A stretch of DNA of 64,000 nt. It comes from Halocatena salina. GTDB taxonomy: Archaea; Halobacteriota; Halobacteria; Halobacteriales; Haloarculaceae. Numbering within the stretch: the first letter of the stretch is position 1; each line of letters starts with the position of its first letter. The translations under genes were made by a program, and so were the position numbers. Below the pieces are notes generated by a model. That model searched no databases. It was not told where the DNA came from and saw only the letters and a program-made list of their open reading frames with translations. This document shows positions 54,383-63,757 of the stretch, in pieces. The stretch covers positions 310,001 through 374,000 of the forward strand of contig NZ_CP096019.1 in NCBI RefSeq assembly GCF_023115355.1. Direction: 5' to 3'.

Positions 54383-55312
54383 ATGAGCGGTATGGCCGCC
54401 ATCGAACTCCAAGGCGTAACAAAACGGTTTGGAGAGGTCACCGCCCTGAATGACCTCGATCTTACAGTAGAGAACGGCGAGATATACGGCTTTTTAGGTC
54501 CAAACGGTGCTGGAAAATCGACGACGATCAACGTGTTGCTCGATTTCGTGCGCCCGACAGCCGGAAGTGCGCGGGTGCTTGGTTATGACGCCCGCGAGGA
54601 GAGCACCCAGATCAGACAGCGCGTCGGCGTGTTGCCCGACGGCTATCACGTGTACGATCGGCTTACCGGCCGTCAACACCTCCAGTTCGCCATCGATTCG
54701 AAGAACGCCGACGATGACCCTGACGAGTTGCTATCACGGGTCGGTATCGCCGACGCCGCGGATCGGAAGGCAGGCGGCTACTCGAAAGGAATGGCCCAAC
54801 GACTTGTACTCGGAATGGCGCTCGTCGGGGAGCCAGACCTACTTATCCTAGACGAGCCATCGACGGGACTAGATCCCGCAGGCGCTCGCGAGATGCGTGA
54901 AATCATCCGTGAGGAGTGCAATCGCGGTGCCTCCGTGTTCTTTTCGAGTCATATCCTCGGTCAGGTCGATTCGATCTGTGACCGAGTTGGCATCCTTCGG
55001 GAGGGTAAACTCGTCGCGGAGGACACGATCAATGGACTGCGCGATGCGATCGGAACTCAGTCGACGTTAGTTGTCCACGTCGACCGGATACCAGACGACA
55101 TCGAACAGCGGCTCCGGGCGCTCAGCGGCGTGTCAGGGGTCATGGTCGACGGGACGGCCATTACGGTCGAATCGAGTGACGACTCGAAATCTGCGGTGTT
55201 GAGTACGATCGAAGAGAGCGGTGCGACCGTCGAGGACTTCGCTACCGAAGACGCGAGTCTCGAAGATCTGTTTATGGCGTACACCAACGACGAACAGCGG
55301 GTGGTCGCATGA
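54383..55312 (+). CDS. ABC transporter ATP-binding protein
   Basis: This 309-aa protein has Walker A GPNGAGKSTTINVL, signature YSKGMAQRLVLGMALVGEP, Walker B LLILDEPSTGLDPAG and a switch His (SSHILGQVDSICD). The C-terminal part of about 90 residues is the domain often found in ABC-2 exporters. It overlaps the permease gene by ATGA. The start could be 54383 or the ATG at 54392. An AT-rich stretch (54290-54370) likely holds its promoter. Confidence 0.9.
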   Translation: MSGMAAIELQGVTKRFGEVTALNDLDLTVENGEIYGFLGPNGAGKSTTINVLLDFVRPTAGSARVLGYDAREESTQIRQRVGVLPDGYHVYDRLTGRQHLQFAIDSKNADDDPDELLSRVGIADAADRKAGGYSKGMAQRLVLGMALVGEPDLLILDEPSTGLDPAGAREMREIIREECNRGASVFFSSHILGQVDSICDRVGILREGKLVAEDTINGLRDAIGTQSTLVVHVDRIPDDIEQRLRALSGVSGVMVDGTAITVESSDDSKSAVLSTIEESGATVEDFATEDASLEDLFMAYTNDEQRVVA

Positions 55313-56157
55313 GCTGGGCGATCGTCGCACAGAAGGACTTCCGTGACGCCGGACGCTCGAAGCTGCTGTGGGTCGTGTCGTTACTGTTCATCCTGTTTGC
55401 AGCTGGCAGTGCGTTCCTGTACGCCCAGATCCCGGCGATCCAACAAGGCGGTGCGAACGACGTCATCTCTTCGCTCGGATTCGTCGATTTCTTACAAACC
55501 CCCGTCACAATGCTCGTTCCGATCATCGGGCTGATGCTCGGATACAAGGCCATTTCGGGAGAGGTCGAGAACGGCAGCGTGAAGCTTCTCCTGTCGCTGC
55601 CTCACCGTCGGTCAAGTGTCGTGATGGGTAAGCTCATCGGTCGGGTATCCGTGCTGACGGTGTCGATCGTCGTCGGATTCGCTGTTGCCACGGCCGTTAT
55701 GTTGGCCCTGTATCCCGAAATGTCCCCGGGCCGATTCGCGTTGTTCGTGCTGTTGGCCGTCTTGTTCGGTGCTGCCTACGTGAGCATCGGGATCGGATTC
55801 TCCGCGCTGACGAAATCCACGACGAAGGCCGGAGCCGGCATCTTCGGCGTCTATCTCCTGTTCAACTGGCTGTGGGAAACGATCGGAATCGGGATCGACT
55901 GGATCATCAGCGGAACGTTCTTTTTCAGGCAGGGCATTCCGGACTGGTTTCTGTTGTACACACAGTTGAGTCCGAACGGCGCGTTCAGCACTGTGACGGC
56001 GGCAATGGTTTCAGAGGCTAGCTTCAATGAGGTATTCACGTCTCAGCCCGGCGATCCGTTCTACCTCTCGGCGTGGTTCGCGCTGCTCATTCTCATAGCT
56101 TGGATCGTCCTTCCGGCCGCGCTTGGCACCCTCCGATTCCGGAGCGTGGATCTGTAA
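55309..56157 (+). CDS. ABC-2-type transporter permease
   Basis: This 282-aa protein has six hydrophobic segments, beginning LLWVVSLLFILFAAGSAFLY and TMLVPIIGLMLGYKAISGE, where the latter includes the GEVENGSVKLLLS loop common to ABC-2/NosY-like permeases. Coupled to the ATPase by ATGA. The substrate is unknown; such pairs export small molecules, lipids or copper-related factors. Confidence 0.88.
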   Translation: MSWAIVAQKDFRDAGRSKLLWVVSLLFILFAAGSAFLYAQIPAIQQGGANDVISSLGFVDFLQTPVTMLVPIIGLMLGYKAISGEVENGSVKLLLSLPHRRSSVVMGKLIGRVSVLTVSIVVGFAVATAVMLALYPEMSPGRFALFVLLAVLFGAAYVSIGIGFSALTKSTTKAGAGIFGVYLLFNWLWETIGIGIDWIISGTFFFRQGIPDWFLLYTQLSPNGAFSTVTAAMVSEASFNEVFTSQPGDPFYLSAWFALLILIAWIVLPAALGTLRFRSVDL

Positions 56158-56225
56158 CGCTCCCGGTCGTCACTACCCGTTCGAACGAAGGCAAACGATT
56201 ACCCGATCCAGTTCGTGGAGAGCGT

Positions 56226-57317
56226 ATGGCACAGGAGTTGCGACAGCCACCGCTGGGCGATGTCCACATGGACCGTGGGGCATCTCTCACATCGTTCGGC
56301 GGCTGGGAGATGCCGGTCGAGTTCGAATCGATCAAAACCGAACATGAGGCCGTTCGGGAGTCGATCGGCAAATTCGACGTCTCACACATGGGCGAGATCG
56401 AGGTTCGTGGGCCGGACGCGGACGAGCTCACACAACGACTCACCACGAACGATGTGACCGCTCTCGAGCCGGGGGACGGTCAGTACTCGGCAGTCACCGA
56501 CGAACGCGGGATCATGCTGGACGATACGGTCGTCTACAACCGTCCGGACGACGAAGGATACCTGTTCGTTCCAAACGCCGGTCACGACGAGGAGCTGTAC
56601 GACCATTGGCGTTCCCACCGCGAGAAGTGGGATCTCGATTGTACGGTTGCGAACGTCACCGAACGATACGCGATGATCGCCGTTCAGGGACCTGAGAGCG
56701 AGGCGCGCGTCGGTGCGGTGATCGAGACCGCCCGCGATCTCGGACGGTTCAAAATCCAGTCGGTGTCCATCGCAGGCGTGGACTGTCTCTGTTCGCGGAC
56801 GGGATACACCGGCGAGGACGGCTTCGAACTGCTCTGTCCGTGGGAGGACACACGAGCAGTGTGGGACGCCATAGACGGTCAGCCCTGCGGACTCGGGGCG
56901 CGGGATACGCTCCGGATCGAACAGGGGTTTTTGCTGTCGGGACAGGATTTTGATCCGGAATCGAACCCACGAACGCCGTATGAAGCGGGTATCGGTTTCG
57001 TCGTCGATACCGATACGCAGTTCTTGGGACGGGACGTGCTCGTCGATGCTACGCCGAACGAGCAGTTCGTCGGGATCGAACTCACCGAGCGCGGCGTGCC
57101 ACGCAACGGATACGCGGTCGAGAGCGCCGACGGCACGCCGATCGGAACCGTAACCAGTGGGACACTCAGCCCGACGCTCGGCGTTCCGATCGGGTTAGGA
57201 TACGTGTCCACGGATCACGCCGAGCCGGGAACGGAGATCCGAGTTGTCATTCGTGACGATCGAAAGGCAGGACTCATCAAGAACCCGCCCTTTGAGCACC
57301 CAACTGTCGAACAATGA
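56226..57317 (+). CDS. gcvT: Glycine cleavage system T protein (aminomethyltransferase)
   Basis: This 363-aa protein has [80 protein letters not shown] and [15 protein letters not shown]. It transfers the methylene group to tetrahydrofolate and releases ammonia from the H-protein arm. ATG 56226 is the conserved start; the longer frame runs into the permease gene. It overlaps gcvH by ATGA. The P protein genes are not in this window. Confidence 0.95.
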   Translation: MAQELRQPPLGDVHMDRGASLTSFGGWEMPVEFESIKTEHEAVRESIGKFDVSHMGEIEVRGPDADELTQRLTTNDVTALEPGDGQYSAVTDERGIMLDDTVVYNRPDDEGYLFVPNAGHDEELYDHWRSHREKWDLDCTVANVTERYAMIAVQGPESEARVGAVIETARDLGRFKIQSVSIAGVDCLCSRTGYTGEDGFELLCPWEDTRAVWDAIDGQPCGLGARDTLRIEQGFLLSGQDFDPESNPRTPYEAGIGFVVDTDTQFLGRDVLVDATPNEQFVGIELTERGVPRNGYAVESADGTPIGTVTSGTLSPTLGVPIGLGYVSTDHAEPGTEIRVVIRDDRKAGLIKNPPFEHPTVEQ

Positions 57318-57703
57318 GCTTCGAGATACCAGAGGACTGCTACTACCTAGAAACACACGAATGGGCGCGTATTGACGAGCAAGCCGGAACCGCGCGCGTC
57401 GGAATCTCTGAATTCGCACAAGACGAACTCGGTGACATCGTGTTCGTCGAGCTACCGGAGCCGGACGAGGAAATCGATCAAGACGGCGAACTCGGCGTGG
57501 TGGAATCGATCAAAGCCGTCTCGGATCTGTATTCACCGCTGTCGGGAACCGTTGCTACGGTGAACGAAGCAGTGTTCGACGAACCCGAACGCCTCAACGA
57601 CGATCCCTACGGCGATGGGTGGCTACTCGAACTCGATGAGATCGACGCGTCCGAAAGTGACGCGCTTCTCACTGCCGAGGAGTACGAACAGCAGATCGAG
57701 TAA
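57314..57703 (+). CDS. gcvH: Glycine cleavage system H protein (lipoyl carrier)
   Basis: This 129-aa protein of normal length has [34 protein letters not shown] and the lipoylation site [17 protein letters not shown] (Lys). It carries the aminomethyl intermediate between P, T and L proteins. Translationally coupled to gcvT. Confidence 0.95.
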   Translation: MSFEIPEDCYYLETHEWARIDEQAGTARVGISEFAQDELGDIVFVELPEPDEEIDQDGELGVVESIKAVSDLYSPLSGTVATVNEAVFDEPERLNDDPYGDGWLLELDEIDASESDALLTAEEYEQQIE

Positions 57704-57726
57704 GTCAGTTCCCGTTCTGCGTACGG

Positions 57727-59076
57727 TCAGTCATCGTCCGAAGCATCCGATCCCGTGATTCCGGCGTTTGCCGCCGTCGGCTTTGTATTCGGAGATGAAT
57801 ACTGAGGAGATCGGTCTGACCGTGACGGCCGTTCTTCGAAGCCAGGATCAAACAGCTGAAGCGCGGTGTTGATCGTCGACCAGTCGTCGCGTTCTGCGGC
57901 GTCACGGAGGCTTTTCGTCGGTGCAGCGAGCAGTTGTCCGACGAGTGCATCCGCGAGCGATTCGACGGTTTCGCGCTGTTCAGCGGTGAGTTCATCCGCT
58001 GCATCGAGCTGTGAGAGCGCAGTCTGTAGCTCTCGTTGTTTGATGCGTTCTGCCCCCTCATACATGGCGGCGATGACCTCATCTGCCTGCTTTCGTTTGT
58101 ACTGAGTGAGAAGCCGGTCGATCGCCTCATCGATCATCTCCTCGACCTGTCGGGCGGCCCCGCGGCGGGCTTCTGTCGTCTCGGCCGTAATCGATTCGAG
58201 TGCGTCGAGATCGTACAGCTCCACGCCCGGAAATGAGCCGACGGTCGGAGCGATATCACGAGGCTGAGCGATATCGATGAGTAGCGTCGGATCATCACTT
58301 GCGTTCACCATCGAGCGGTCGATGATCGGGGTATCGCTACCTGTGGCGCTGACGACGATGTCACAGTCCGCGATCGTGTCCGAAAGCGAATCGAGACCGA
58401 TGGCACGGGCACCGTCAAGGGCATCCACGAGGTGCTCGGCGTGTTCGGTGGTTCGGTTGGCGACGATGAGCTGGTTCACGTCGGGAGCGAGCGCGCTCGC
58501 CGCGATCGTACCCATCTCACCCACACCGACGACCATCGCCGTCGCAGAGGCAAGTTCGGTTTCCCGGTTGGCCAACTCCACGGCCGCACTTCCCAACGAA
58601 ACGACGCCTTCGTTGATCGTCGTCTCACTTCTCGCCCGCTCTCCAACGTGGATTGCCTTCGTCAACCCCGTTTCAAGCACGGGCCCGACGGCGTCCATCG
58701 ACCGTGCGGTCAGATACGCATCCCGTAACTGACCGAGGATCTGGTCTTCGCCGAGGACGAGCGATTCTAGGCCACAGGCGACGCGCATCAGGTGTCGTAG
58801 CGATCCCTCGTGGTCCAGTTCACTGATAGCCGCGTCGGAAACGTCGGGGCGGACCGTTTCGAGAGCCTCCCGACCGGTAGCAGACGAATCAGTGACGACG
58901 TAGGTTTCGACCCGGTTGCACGTCTGGATACAGACGGCTTCGGTGACAGCGGACTGATCGAGCACTGATTCGATGATTTCCGAGTCGGATCTCGAACACG
59001 CAGTCTCGATCGTGTCGATGTCGGCGTTGCTGTGGCTGATGCTCCATCCCGTGATGACGCCAGTCCCGGCAGTCAT
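57727..59076 (-). CDS. hemA: Glutamyl-tRNA reductase
   Basis: This 449-aa protein has ISHSNADIDTIE near the start, CIQTCNRVETYVV with the catalytic Cys, GEDQILGQLRDAYL, VGVGEMGTIAASALA (NADPH domain) and a C-terminal dimerisation helix. It makes glutamate-1-semialdehyde, the first step of tetrapyrrole synthesis. The ATG at 59076 overlaps the stop of the precorrin-2 dehydrogenase gene. Confidence 0.95.
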   Translation of the reverse strand: MTAGTGVITGWSISHSNADIDTIETACSRSDSEIIESVLDQSAVTEAVCIQTCNRVETYVVTDSSATGREALETVRPDVSDAAISELDHEGSLRHLMRVACGLESLVLGEDQILGQLRDAYLTARSMDAVGPVLETGLTKAIHVGERARSETTINEGVVSLGSAAVELANRETELASATAMVVGVGEMGTIAASALAPDVNQLIVANRTTEHAEHLVDALDGARAIGLDSLSDTIADCDIVVSATGSDTPIIDRSMVNASDDPTLLIDIAQPRDIAPTVGSFPGVELYDLDALESITAETTEARRGAARQVEEMIDEAIDRLLTQYKRKQADEVIAAMYEGAERIKQRELQTALSQLDAADELTAEQRETVESLADALVGQLLAAPTKSLRDAAERDDWSTINTALQLFDPGFEERPSRSDRSPQYSSPNTKPTAANAGITGSDASDDD

Positions 59077-59720
59077 TCCGTTTCACCCAGTTCAGAAGCG
59101 ATGACTTCGCTCACTGCTTGCTCCGTGTTCGTATGGCTATCACCTAAAGCCTTCCAAACGCGATCGGACCGCACGACAGCGCGGAGGGCCGATCGTCGTT
59201 GTTCCGGTGAGACGTCGTTTAGTGCCGCTCGAAGAGATCCCGTTACTCGTGCCATCTCACCTGCATCCTCGATGTGAGGCTCGATCCGTTCTCGGAGCAC
59301 GCGGGTCAGCGCCGGACTCCGTCCCCCCGTCGAGATGCCCACGACGACCGGTTCCGACCAGACGGTAGCGGGAACGGCGACATCAGAGACCGTTCTGTCG
59401 GCTCCAGCCGCCTGATCGGCTCGGTTGACGAGCACACCACGATCGTGGCCAGCGGTGGCGATCGCGTCATTCAGTGCCGTTCGATCGGTGGCTGCGACGA
59501 TCACCGCCGGATCGACGCGGTCGATCCAGTCACCGACAGCAGCCGGTTCGGGCGCGGCGCGGACGCGAGCCGCCGAGCCGAACGACTCCTCGACGAACGT
59601 GGGACTGACGACCACCACGTCGGCTTCGCGGTCGAATGTGCGGGCACGGCGCGCACCGACCCGCCCACCCCCAAAGACGAGCACCCGAGTACCGGTAAAA
59701 TCGTGTAACAGGGGAATCAC
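59073..59720 (-). CDS. Precorrin-2 dehydrogenase / sirohydrochlorin ferrochelatase (Met8p/CysG N-terminal type)
   Basis: This 215-aa protein begins VIPLLHDFTGTRVLVFGGGR, a Rossmann start, with ATDRTALNDAIATAG and VVVGISTGGRSPALTRVLRE. It oxidises precorrin-2 and may insert iron to form siroheme. I use the GTG at 59720, which overlaps the stop of the ahbAB gene (GTGA); the longer in-frame extension is not family-like. It lies between the siroheme decarboxylase and hemA, giving a complete route from siroheme to heme. Confidence 0.88.
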   Translation of the reverse strand: MIPLLHDFTGTRVLVFGGGRVGARRARTFDREADVVVVSPTFVEESFGSAARVRAAPEPAAVGDWIDRVDPAVIVAATDRTALNDAIATAGHDRGVLVNRADQAAGADRTVSDVAVPATVWSEPVVVGISTGGRSPALTRVLRERIEPHIEDAGEMARVTGSLRAALNDVSPEQRRSALRAVVRSDRVWKALGDSHTNTEQAVSEVIASELGETE

Positions 59721-60781
59721 GCTGACCCCGTGTCCGACAGCCGATCGTCGAGCCTGATGCCCGTTTTTTTCAACACCGACGTCGAGAACAGCGTGTCCCA
59801 CTGGTCGGCATCGACGTCCCAAAACTCGGCCATTCGATCTCGAATCGCCCGGATCCGTCGGTCGCTTTCGGCGTCAGTGCGACCGTGGGTCATCGCAAAG
59901 AAGTTGTACGGCCACACGTCCTCGTGGCGTGGACGCTCATAACAGTGGGTGACGTACTCCAAAGATGCGATCTCCGGTCCGACCGCTTCGACGAGATCGT
60001 CCGGGACGTTCCACACAGTCATCCCGTTTTCCGTATACCCGAGCGCGTAGTGGTTTGGAATCACGCCGATGCGCCGGATCTGCCCGCGCTCGTTGAATCG
60101 TGCGATCGTTTCGAGCGTCCAGTCGAGCGGCTGGTCGATGGCCCGCCCAACGTCGGCGTACGGTGTCTGTGTCAGTGGTAACCCGTCCTGAATCTCCCGG
60201 AGTAACACCCGTTCCGCAGGCGTGAGTCCCGTCTGCTCGGCGGAGATCGGATCGGGAGCGGGTCCTAACTCGGAGAGGTCGAGTCCGGTATCGCGTAGAG
60301 GTCCATCGATCGGAAACTTCGCCTCGACGCGGAACTCCCTCTGTTTTGGCATGTTGTACGTCGGCTGTCCGGTTTCAGACTCGATGGTGTCCAACACATT
60401 CTCTACGCGGTCGGCGTCGGCTACCGACACGACGAACCACATGTTGAGATGGGGGTGCTCGCGCTCGTAGTTGTGGGCGATCTCCCGGTGGTCATTGACC
60501 TGCCGTACGATCTCCTCGAACCGTTCTTCTGGGGCGTGCATAGCCACCAGCGTCGCCGTGCCCCCGATCGCTTCGGCGTTGATGAGCGGTCCGAACCGCG
60601 TGAGGACACCCTCTTCCGACAGCGTCCGGATCCGATCAAGAAGCTCGTTGGCTGTCACGTCGATCGATCGGTCACCGAGCGCGTCGGCCGCCGCTTCGAA
60701 CGGTCGTGCTGTAACCGGAAATCCGCCCTGAAACCCATTGATGATGGCCCGATCGGTACGGTCCAACTCCTCGGTGCTCAT
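59717..60781 (-). CDS. Siroheme decarboxylase with two Lrp/AsnC-type halves (AhbA-AhbB fusion)
   Basis: This 354-aa protein has two tandem copies of the Ahb/NirD-like unit. The first has RIRTLSEEGVLTRFGPLINA and HPHLNMWFVVSVAD. The second has RFNERGQIRRIGVIPNHYAL and HCYERPRHEDVWPYNFFAMT, with the His and Tyr residues typical of AhbB. AhbA and AhbB are usually separate subunits; here they are one chain. It decarboxylates siroheme to didecarboxysiroheme for archaeal heme. First gene of the ahb-precorrin-2 dehydrogenase-hemA operon. Confidence 0.88.
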   Translation of the reverse strand: MSTEELDRTDRAIINGFQGGFPVTARPFEAAADALGDRSIDVTANELLDRIRTLSEEGVLTRFGPLINAEAIGGTATLVAMHAPEERFEEIVRQVNDHREIAHNYEREHPHLNMWFVVSVADADRVENVLDTIESETGQPTYNMPKQREFRVEAKFPIDGPLRDTGLDLSELGPAPDPISAEQTGLTPAERVLLREIQDGLPLTQTPYADVGRAIDQPLDWTLETIARFNERGQIRRIGVIPNHYALGYTENGMTVWNVPDDLVEAVGPEIASLEYVTHCYERPRHEDVWPYNFFAMTHGRTDAESDRRIRAIRDRMAEFWDVDADQWDTLFSTSVLKKTGIRLDDRLSDTGSA

Positions 60782-60900
60782 GTGCTTTCTCCGGGCTTTC
60801 TTCCCATAAACGACGCGTTCGTCTCGAGGTACTGTCTCAGCGTGACCACAGGAGAAGATCCATTACAACAATCTAATGTTATGAATATAATGGAATAATA

Positions 60901-61026
60901 ATCGGTCGAATCGTCACCGTTACTCGAAGCGGGCAAGCAACGATCCCGAAAGAGATCGGGAACAGTTGGAGCTTCCCGTATCGGAGAAAGTCCGGTTCAT
61001 CCCCAACGAGGACTGTGTATCCGAAC
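60901..61026 (+). pseudogene. AbrB-type antitoxin fragment with a 1-bp deletion
   Basis: The frame at 60901 reads IGRIVTVTRSGQATIPKEI, a classic AbrB/VapB start. After the final Ile codon (60955-60957) it must shift by one base to continue REQLELPVSEKVRFIPNEDC. One missing C explains this. No start codon remains in frame immediately upstream, and no PIN gene follows. It is a relic of another toxin-antitoxin locus. Confidence 0.6.
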
Positions 61027-62430
61027 TCAATACGGAAGCACCAACAAGGCGACGCTCAGAAACGGGATAAGCAACAGCAGCATGGCGACAGCGTAGCCGA
61101 ACAGTTCACGGGCCTTGAGCCCGGTGATCGCTAGCAGGGGAAGCGCCCAGAACGGATTGAGCAGGTTGGTGTGTGCATCCCCGACGGCGTACGCGATCGT
61201 CGCCTGCCCGACCGGAACGCCCAACTGTTGTGCGGCGTCCACGACAGAGGGCCCGAGTACGATCCATTCCCCACCGCCCGAGGGCACGAAGAGGTTGACG
61301 ACCGAACCGGTGAGCCACGCGATAACGGGGAACGTCTCGGCTGTCGAGACCGACAGCAACGTTTCGGCCAGCCGCTCTGACAGTCCGGAGGCGTTCATCA
61401 TTCCTTGGATGCCCGCGAAAAAGGGAAACAGAAGGATGATCCCTGATGCGGCTGAGGCCGCTTCCTCGAACCGCTCGCGGTAGACGGCCGGCCGGGTGTA
61501 CAGGGCGACGCCGAGAAACAGGAAGCCGAAATTGACGACGTTCAGCGTGAGTGCATCCAGACCTTGGGTTACGAACAGGAACGCCACGTACGACAGCCCC
61601 GTCAGTGCGATCACCCCGCCGAGCACACGGCTGTTGTCGATGCGCTGGGCTGGGGCCTGTGGATCGGTCGGGGGATCGCTTCCAGCCCGGTCCCGGTCGA
61701 GTTCCTCGGCGGAAAGATACGTGGAGATGGATCGAGACCGGGCGGGAGAGGGAGTAAGCAGCGCCAATGCGACGGCGGCGTACCCGATTCCGAGAGTGGT
61801 CAACGCAAGCGCGTAGGGGTGGAAGATCGTTCGAGTGGTGCTGATGACGCCGTCAAGCACGCCGAGTTCAATGAACTCGTTTCCCTCGGTAGCGAGCAAC
61901 AGCGGCGCTGATCCCGACAGCCCCCAGTGCCACGTCAGTCCCAGTCCCATGTATCCCGCCACGCACAACAACGGGTAGTGGACGTCGACGCCGTTCTCAT
62001 CGGCAGCGATCCCCATCTCGCGGGCAAAAATGGCCCCGAGGATGAGACTGAACCCCCAGTGTACCCACGCCATGGCCATCGAGAACACGCCGACCATCAC
62101 GACCGCCTGCCGACCGGTCGATGGGAGCTGTGCCAGCTGCCGAAGTCTGCCGTTCACTCGTGGATGATACGCGATGACGAATCCAGTCATCAGAATGAGA
62201 ACCATCTGCATGCCGAACGAGAGAAACGTCCAAAACCCATCGAACCAATGGCCGACCATCGCGGTCGGCCCGACTCCTTCGAGAACGATACCTGCGACGA
62301 ACACCACGTAGCTCAGGATGATCGCAAACAGAAACGGACTCGGCATCCACCGCTCTACGACGCCCGCAAGCCGGTGGCCCGCCCGCTCGAACCAATTGCC
62401 GCTTCCCGCACTTGTCCATTCTGGCGACAT
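61027..62430 (-). CDS. Short-chain fatty acid transporter (AtoE family)
   Basis: This 467-aa protein has about twelve hydrophobic helices. The start RLAGVVERWMPSPFLFAIIL, the conserved GMQMVLILMTGFVIAY, the middle SGSAPLLLATEGNEF and the late NLFVPSGGGEWIVLGPSVVD are typical of the AtoE family. It probably imports acetoacetate or short-chain fatty acids. A charged cytoplasmic loop at about residues 230-265 is a local expansion. No atoDAB genes are adjacent. Confidence 0.88.
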   Translation of the reverse strand: MSPEWTSAGSGNWFERAGHRLAGVVERWMPSPFLFAIILSYVVFVAGIVLEGVGPTAMVGHWFDGFWTFLSFGMQMVLILMTGFVIAYHPRVNGRLRQLAQLPSTGRQAVVMVGVFSMAMAWVHWGFSLILGAIFAREMGIAADENGVDVHYPLLCVAGYMGLGLTWHWGLSGSAPLLLATEGNEFIELGVLDGVISTTRTIFHPYALALTTLGIGYAAVALALLTPSPARSRSISTYLSAEELDRDRAGSDPPTDPQAPAQRIDNSRVLGGVIALTGLSYVAFLFVTQGLDALTLNVVNFGFLFLGVALYTRPAVYRERFEEAASAASGIILLFPFFAGIQGMMNASGLSERLAETLLSVSTAETFPVIAWLTGSVVNLFVPSGGGEWIVLGPSVVDAAQQLGVPVGQATIAYAVGDAHTNLLNPFWALPLLAITGLKARELFGYAVAMLLLLIPFLSVALLVLPY

Positions 62431-62641
62431 ACTGATCGTGTATCTAATTGTATCTGCTTAATGGTTGGTACTGTACGGGATGGAGAACCGCTACCGTGTG
62501 GATCGAACGGTTCATAGCGAGATCATTTATTAGTACGTAAACAACGCGAAATCGACGACGTTCTCGCGTTCGATACTGATTTTAACGGGGTCGTTACTCG
62601 ATACGATACGCTCGATTACGTGTGACCTCTCTTTGTGATGG

Positions 62642-63706
62642 TTAGTACCATTCCTTCTCGATGAACTGGTCTGCGAGACTGAACGCACCTCGAGCAGCGG
62701 CCGTCTCGGGGTCTTCGGGCGCGATCACGTTGACCTTGTGTTGGAGTTCCTCGCCGAGCCGGCGTTCGAACGTTTCGGGTAACCCCGGAACCGCGGCCAT
62801 CCCACCGGTGAGAGCGATCGGTTCGTTGAGAACGTGTTTGTATACTTTCGTGTGATCGGTGGCCAGCTGTGGGAGGAACTCGTTTGCGATCGCGTCGACA
62901 GCGTCGTCGACGTACCGGTCGAGTGCGTCCATCACGCTGCGTTCGATGGTGAACTCGTGGGTCCCTCCGCCGGGTTGCTGGATAACGTCGGTAAACGGCC
63001 GAAAGTCGTTGAAATCACCGTGTTCCTCCTTATACTCTCTCGCCGTGGTCCCATCGATGTGGACCCGGCCTTGGGTCTCTTCCTCGACGTTGGTAGCGAT
63101 CCATCGGTCGACTTCGTTTCCAGCGATCGATCCCGTCGTGAACCGCGATAGCTGTTTTCCATGGCGGTATGCACACGCACCGATGTTCGTCGATCCCATA
63201 TTGATCGATATAAAAACGCGCCCGATCGCTGTCAGTTCCGAGCCGAACGCGGGAATCGATCCACACAACGACTCCGGATAGCCCCGGATGAGCCGACCAC
63301 CGATAGCGGTCCGTTCGATCACGTCGGTCAGGTTCCGCAATCCGGTTTCGTTGTTGATCGCCGGAATGGCGTACACTGCAACGCTGTTCGTCGGAAGGTC
63401 GTTCTCATCGACGATCTGCTCGAAAAACGTCGCCGTGGCCGCCGCCCGATCATCGTCCTCGGGGAGTCCCGTCCGCAGCATGAACTCCACCCGCTCGGGA
63501 TATTCGTACGCCGCTTTCTCACCGTAGATGACCTGCGTCGTTCCCGACAGGACATCCTCGTATTGGGCCAAACAGGTGAGTGTTGCGTGGGTCTCGATCC
63601 CCGACTCGTCCGGTCGAGCGATGACGGTTCGCGTACTCCCGATCTTGATCCCGATCGGAACTGGACCGTCTCGATCTCCCCGGACAGGCGGTGTCTCCCC
63701 AAGCAT
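62642..63706 (-). CDS. Actin/Hsp70-superfamily protein (salactin/volactin-like)
   Basis: This 354-aa protein has phosphate-1 PIGIKIGSTRTVIARP, phosphate-2 VFISINMGSTNIGACAY and an adenosine motif PIALTGGMAAVPGLP. The overall order resembles MreB/actin folds and haloarchaeal dynamic actins. It likely polymerises and may help position cell material or shape the cell. ATG at 63706; an upstream TTG adds five residues. The 211 bp downstream of it on the minus strand contain no gene I can support. Confidence 0.75.
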   Translation of the reverse strand: MLGETPPVRGDRDGPVPIGIKIGSTRTVIARPDESGIETHATLTCLAQYEDVLSGTTQVIYGEKAAYEYPERVEFMLRTGLPEDDDRAAATATFFEQIVDENDLPTNSVAVYAIPAINNETGLRNLTDVIERTAIGGRLIRGYPESLCGSIPAFGSELTAIGRVFISINMGSTNIGACAYRHGKQLSRFTTGSIAGNEVDRWIATNVEEETQGRVHIDGTTAREYKEEHGDFNDFRPFTDVIQQPGGGTHEFTIERSVMDALDRYVDDAVDAIANEFLPQLATDHTKVYKHVLNEPIALTGGMAAVPGLPETFERRLGEELQHKVNVIAPEDPETAAARGAFSLADQFIEKEWY

Positions 63707-63757
63707 ACGTCTCTCTTTCAAAGGCAGACGGATAAACGATCACAGATCGATCGTGGA

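Noticed and set aside
62431-62641. Short frame ending ENVVDFALFTY on the minus strand, downstream of the actin-like gene
   Set aside because: It is coding-like in composition, but there is no start codon in a sensible place and only about 35 codons; not enough to call a gene.
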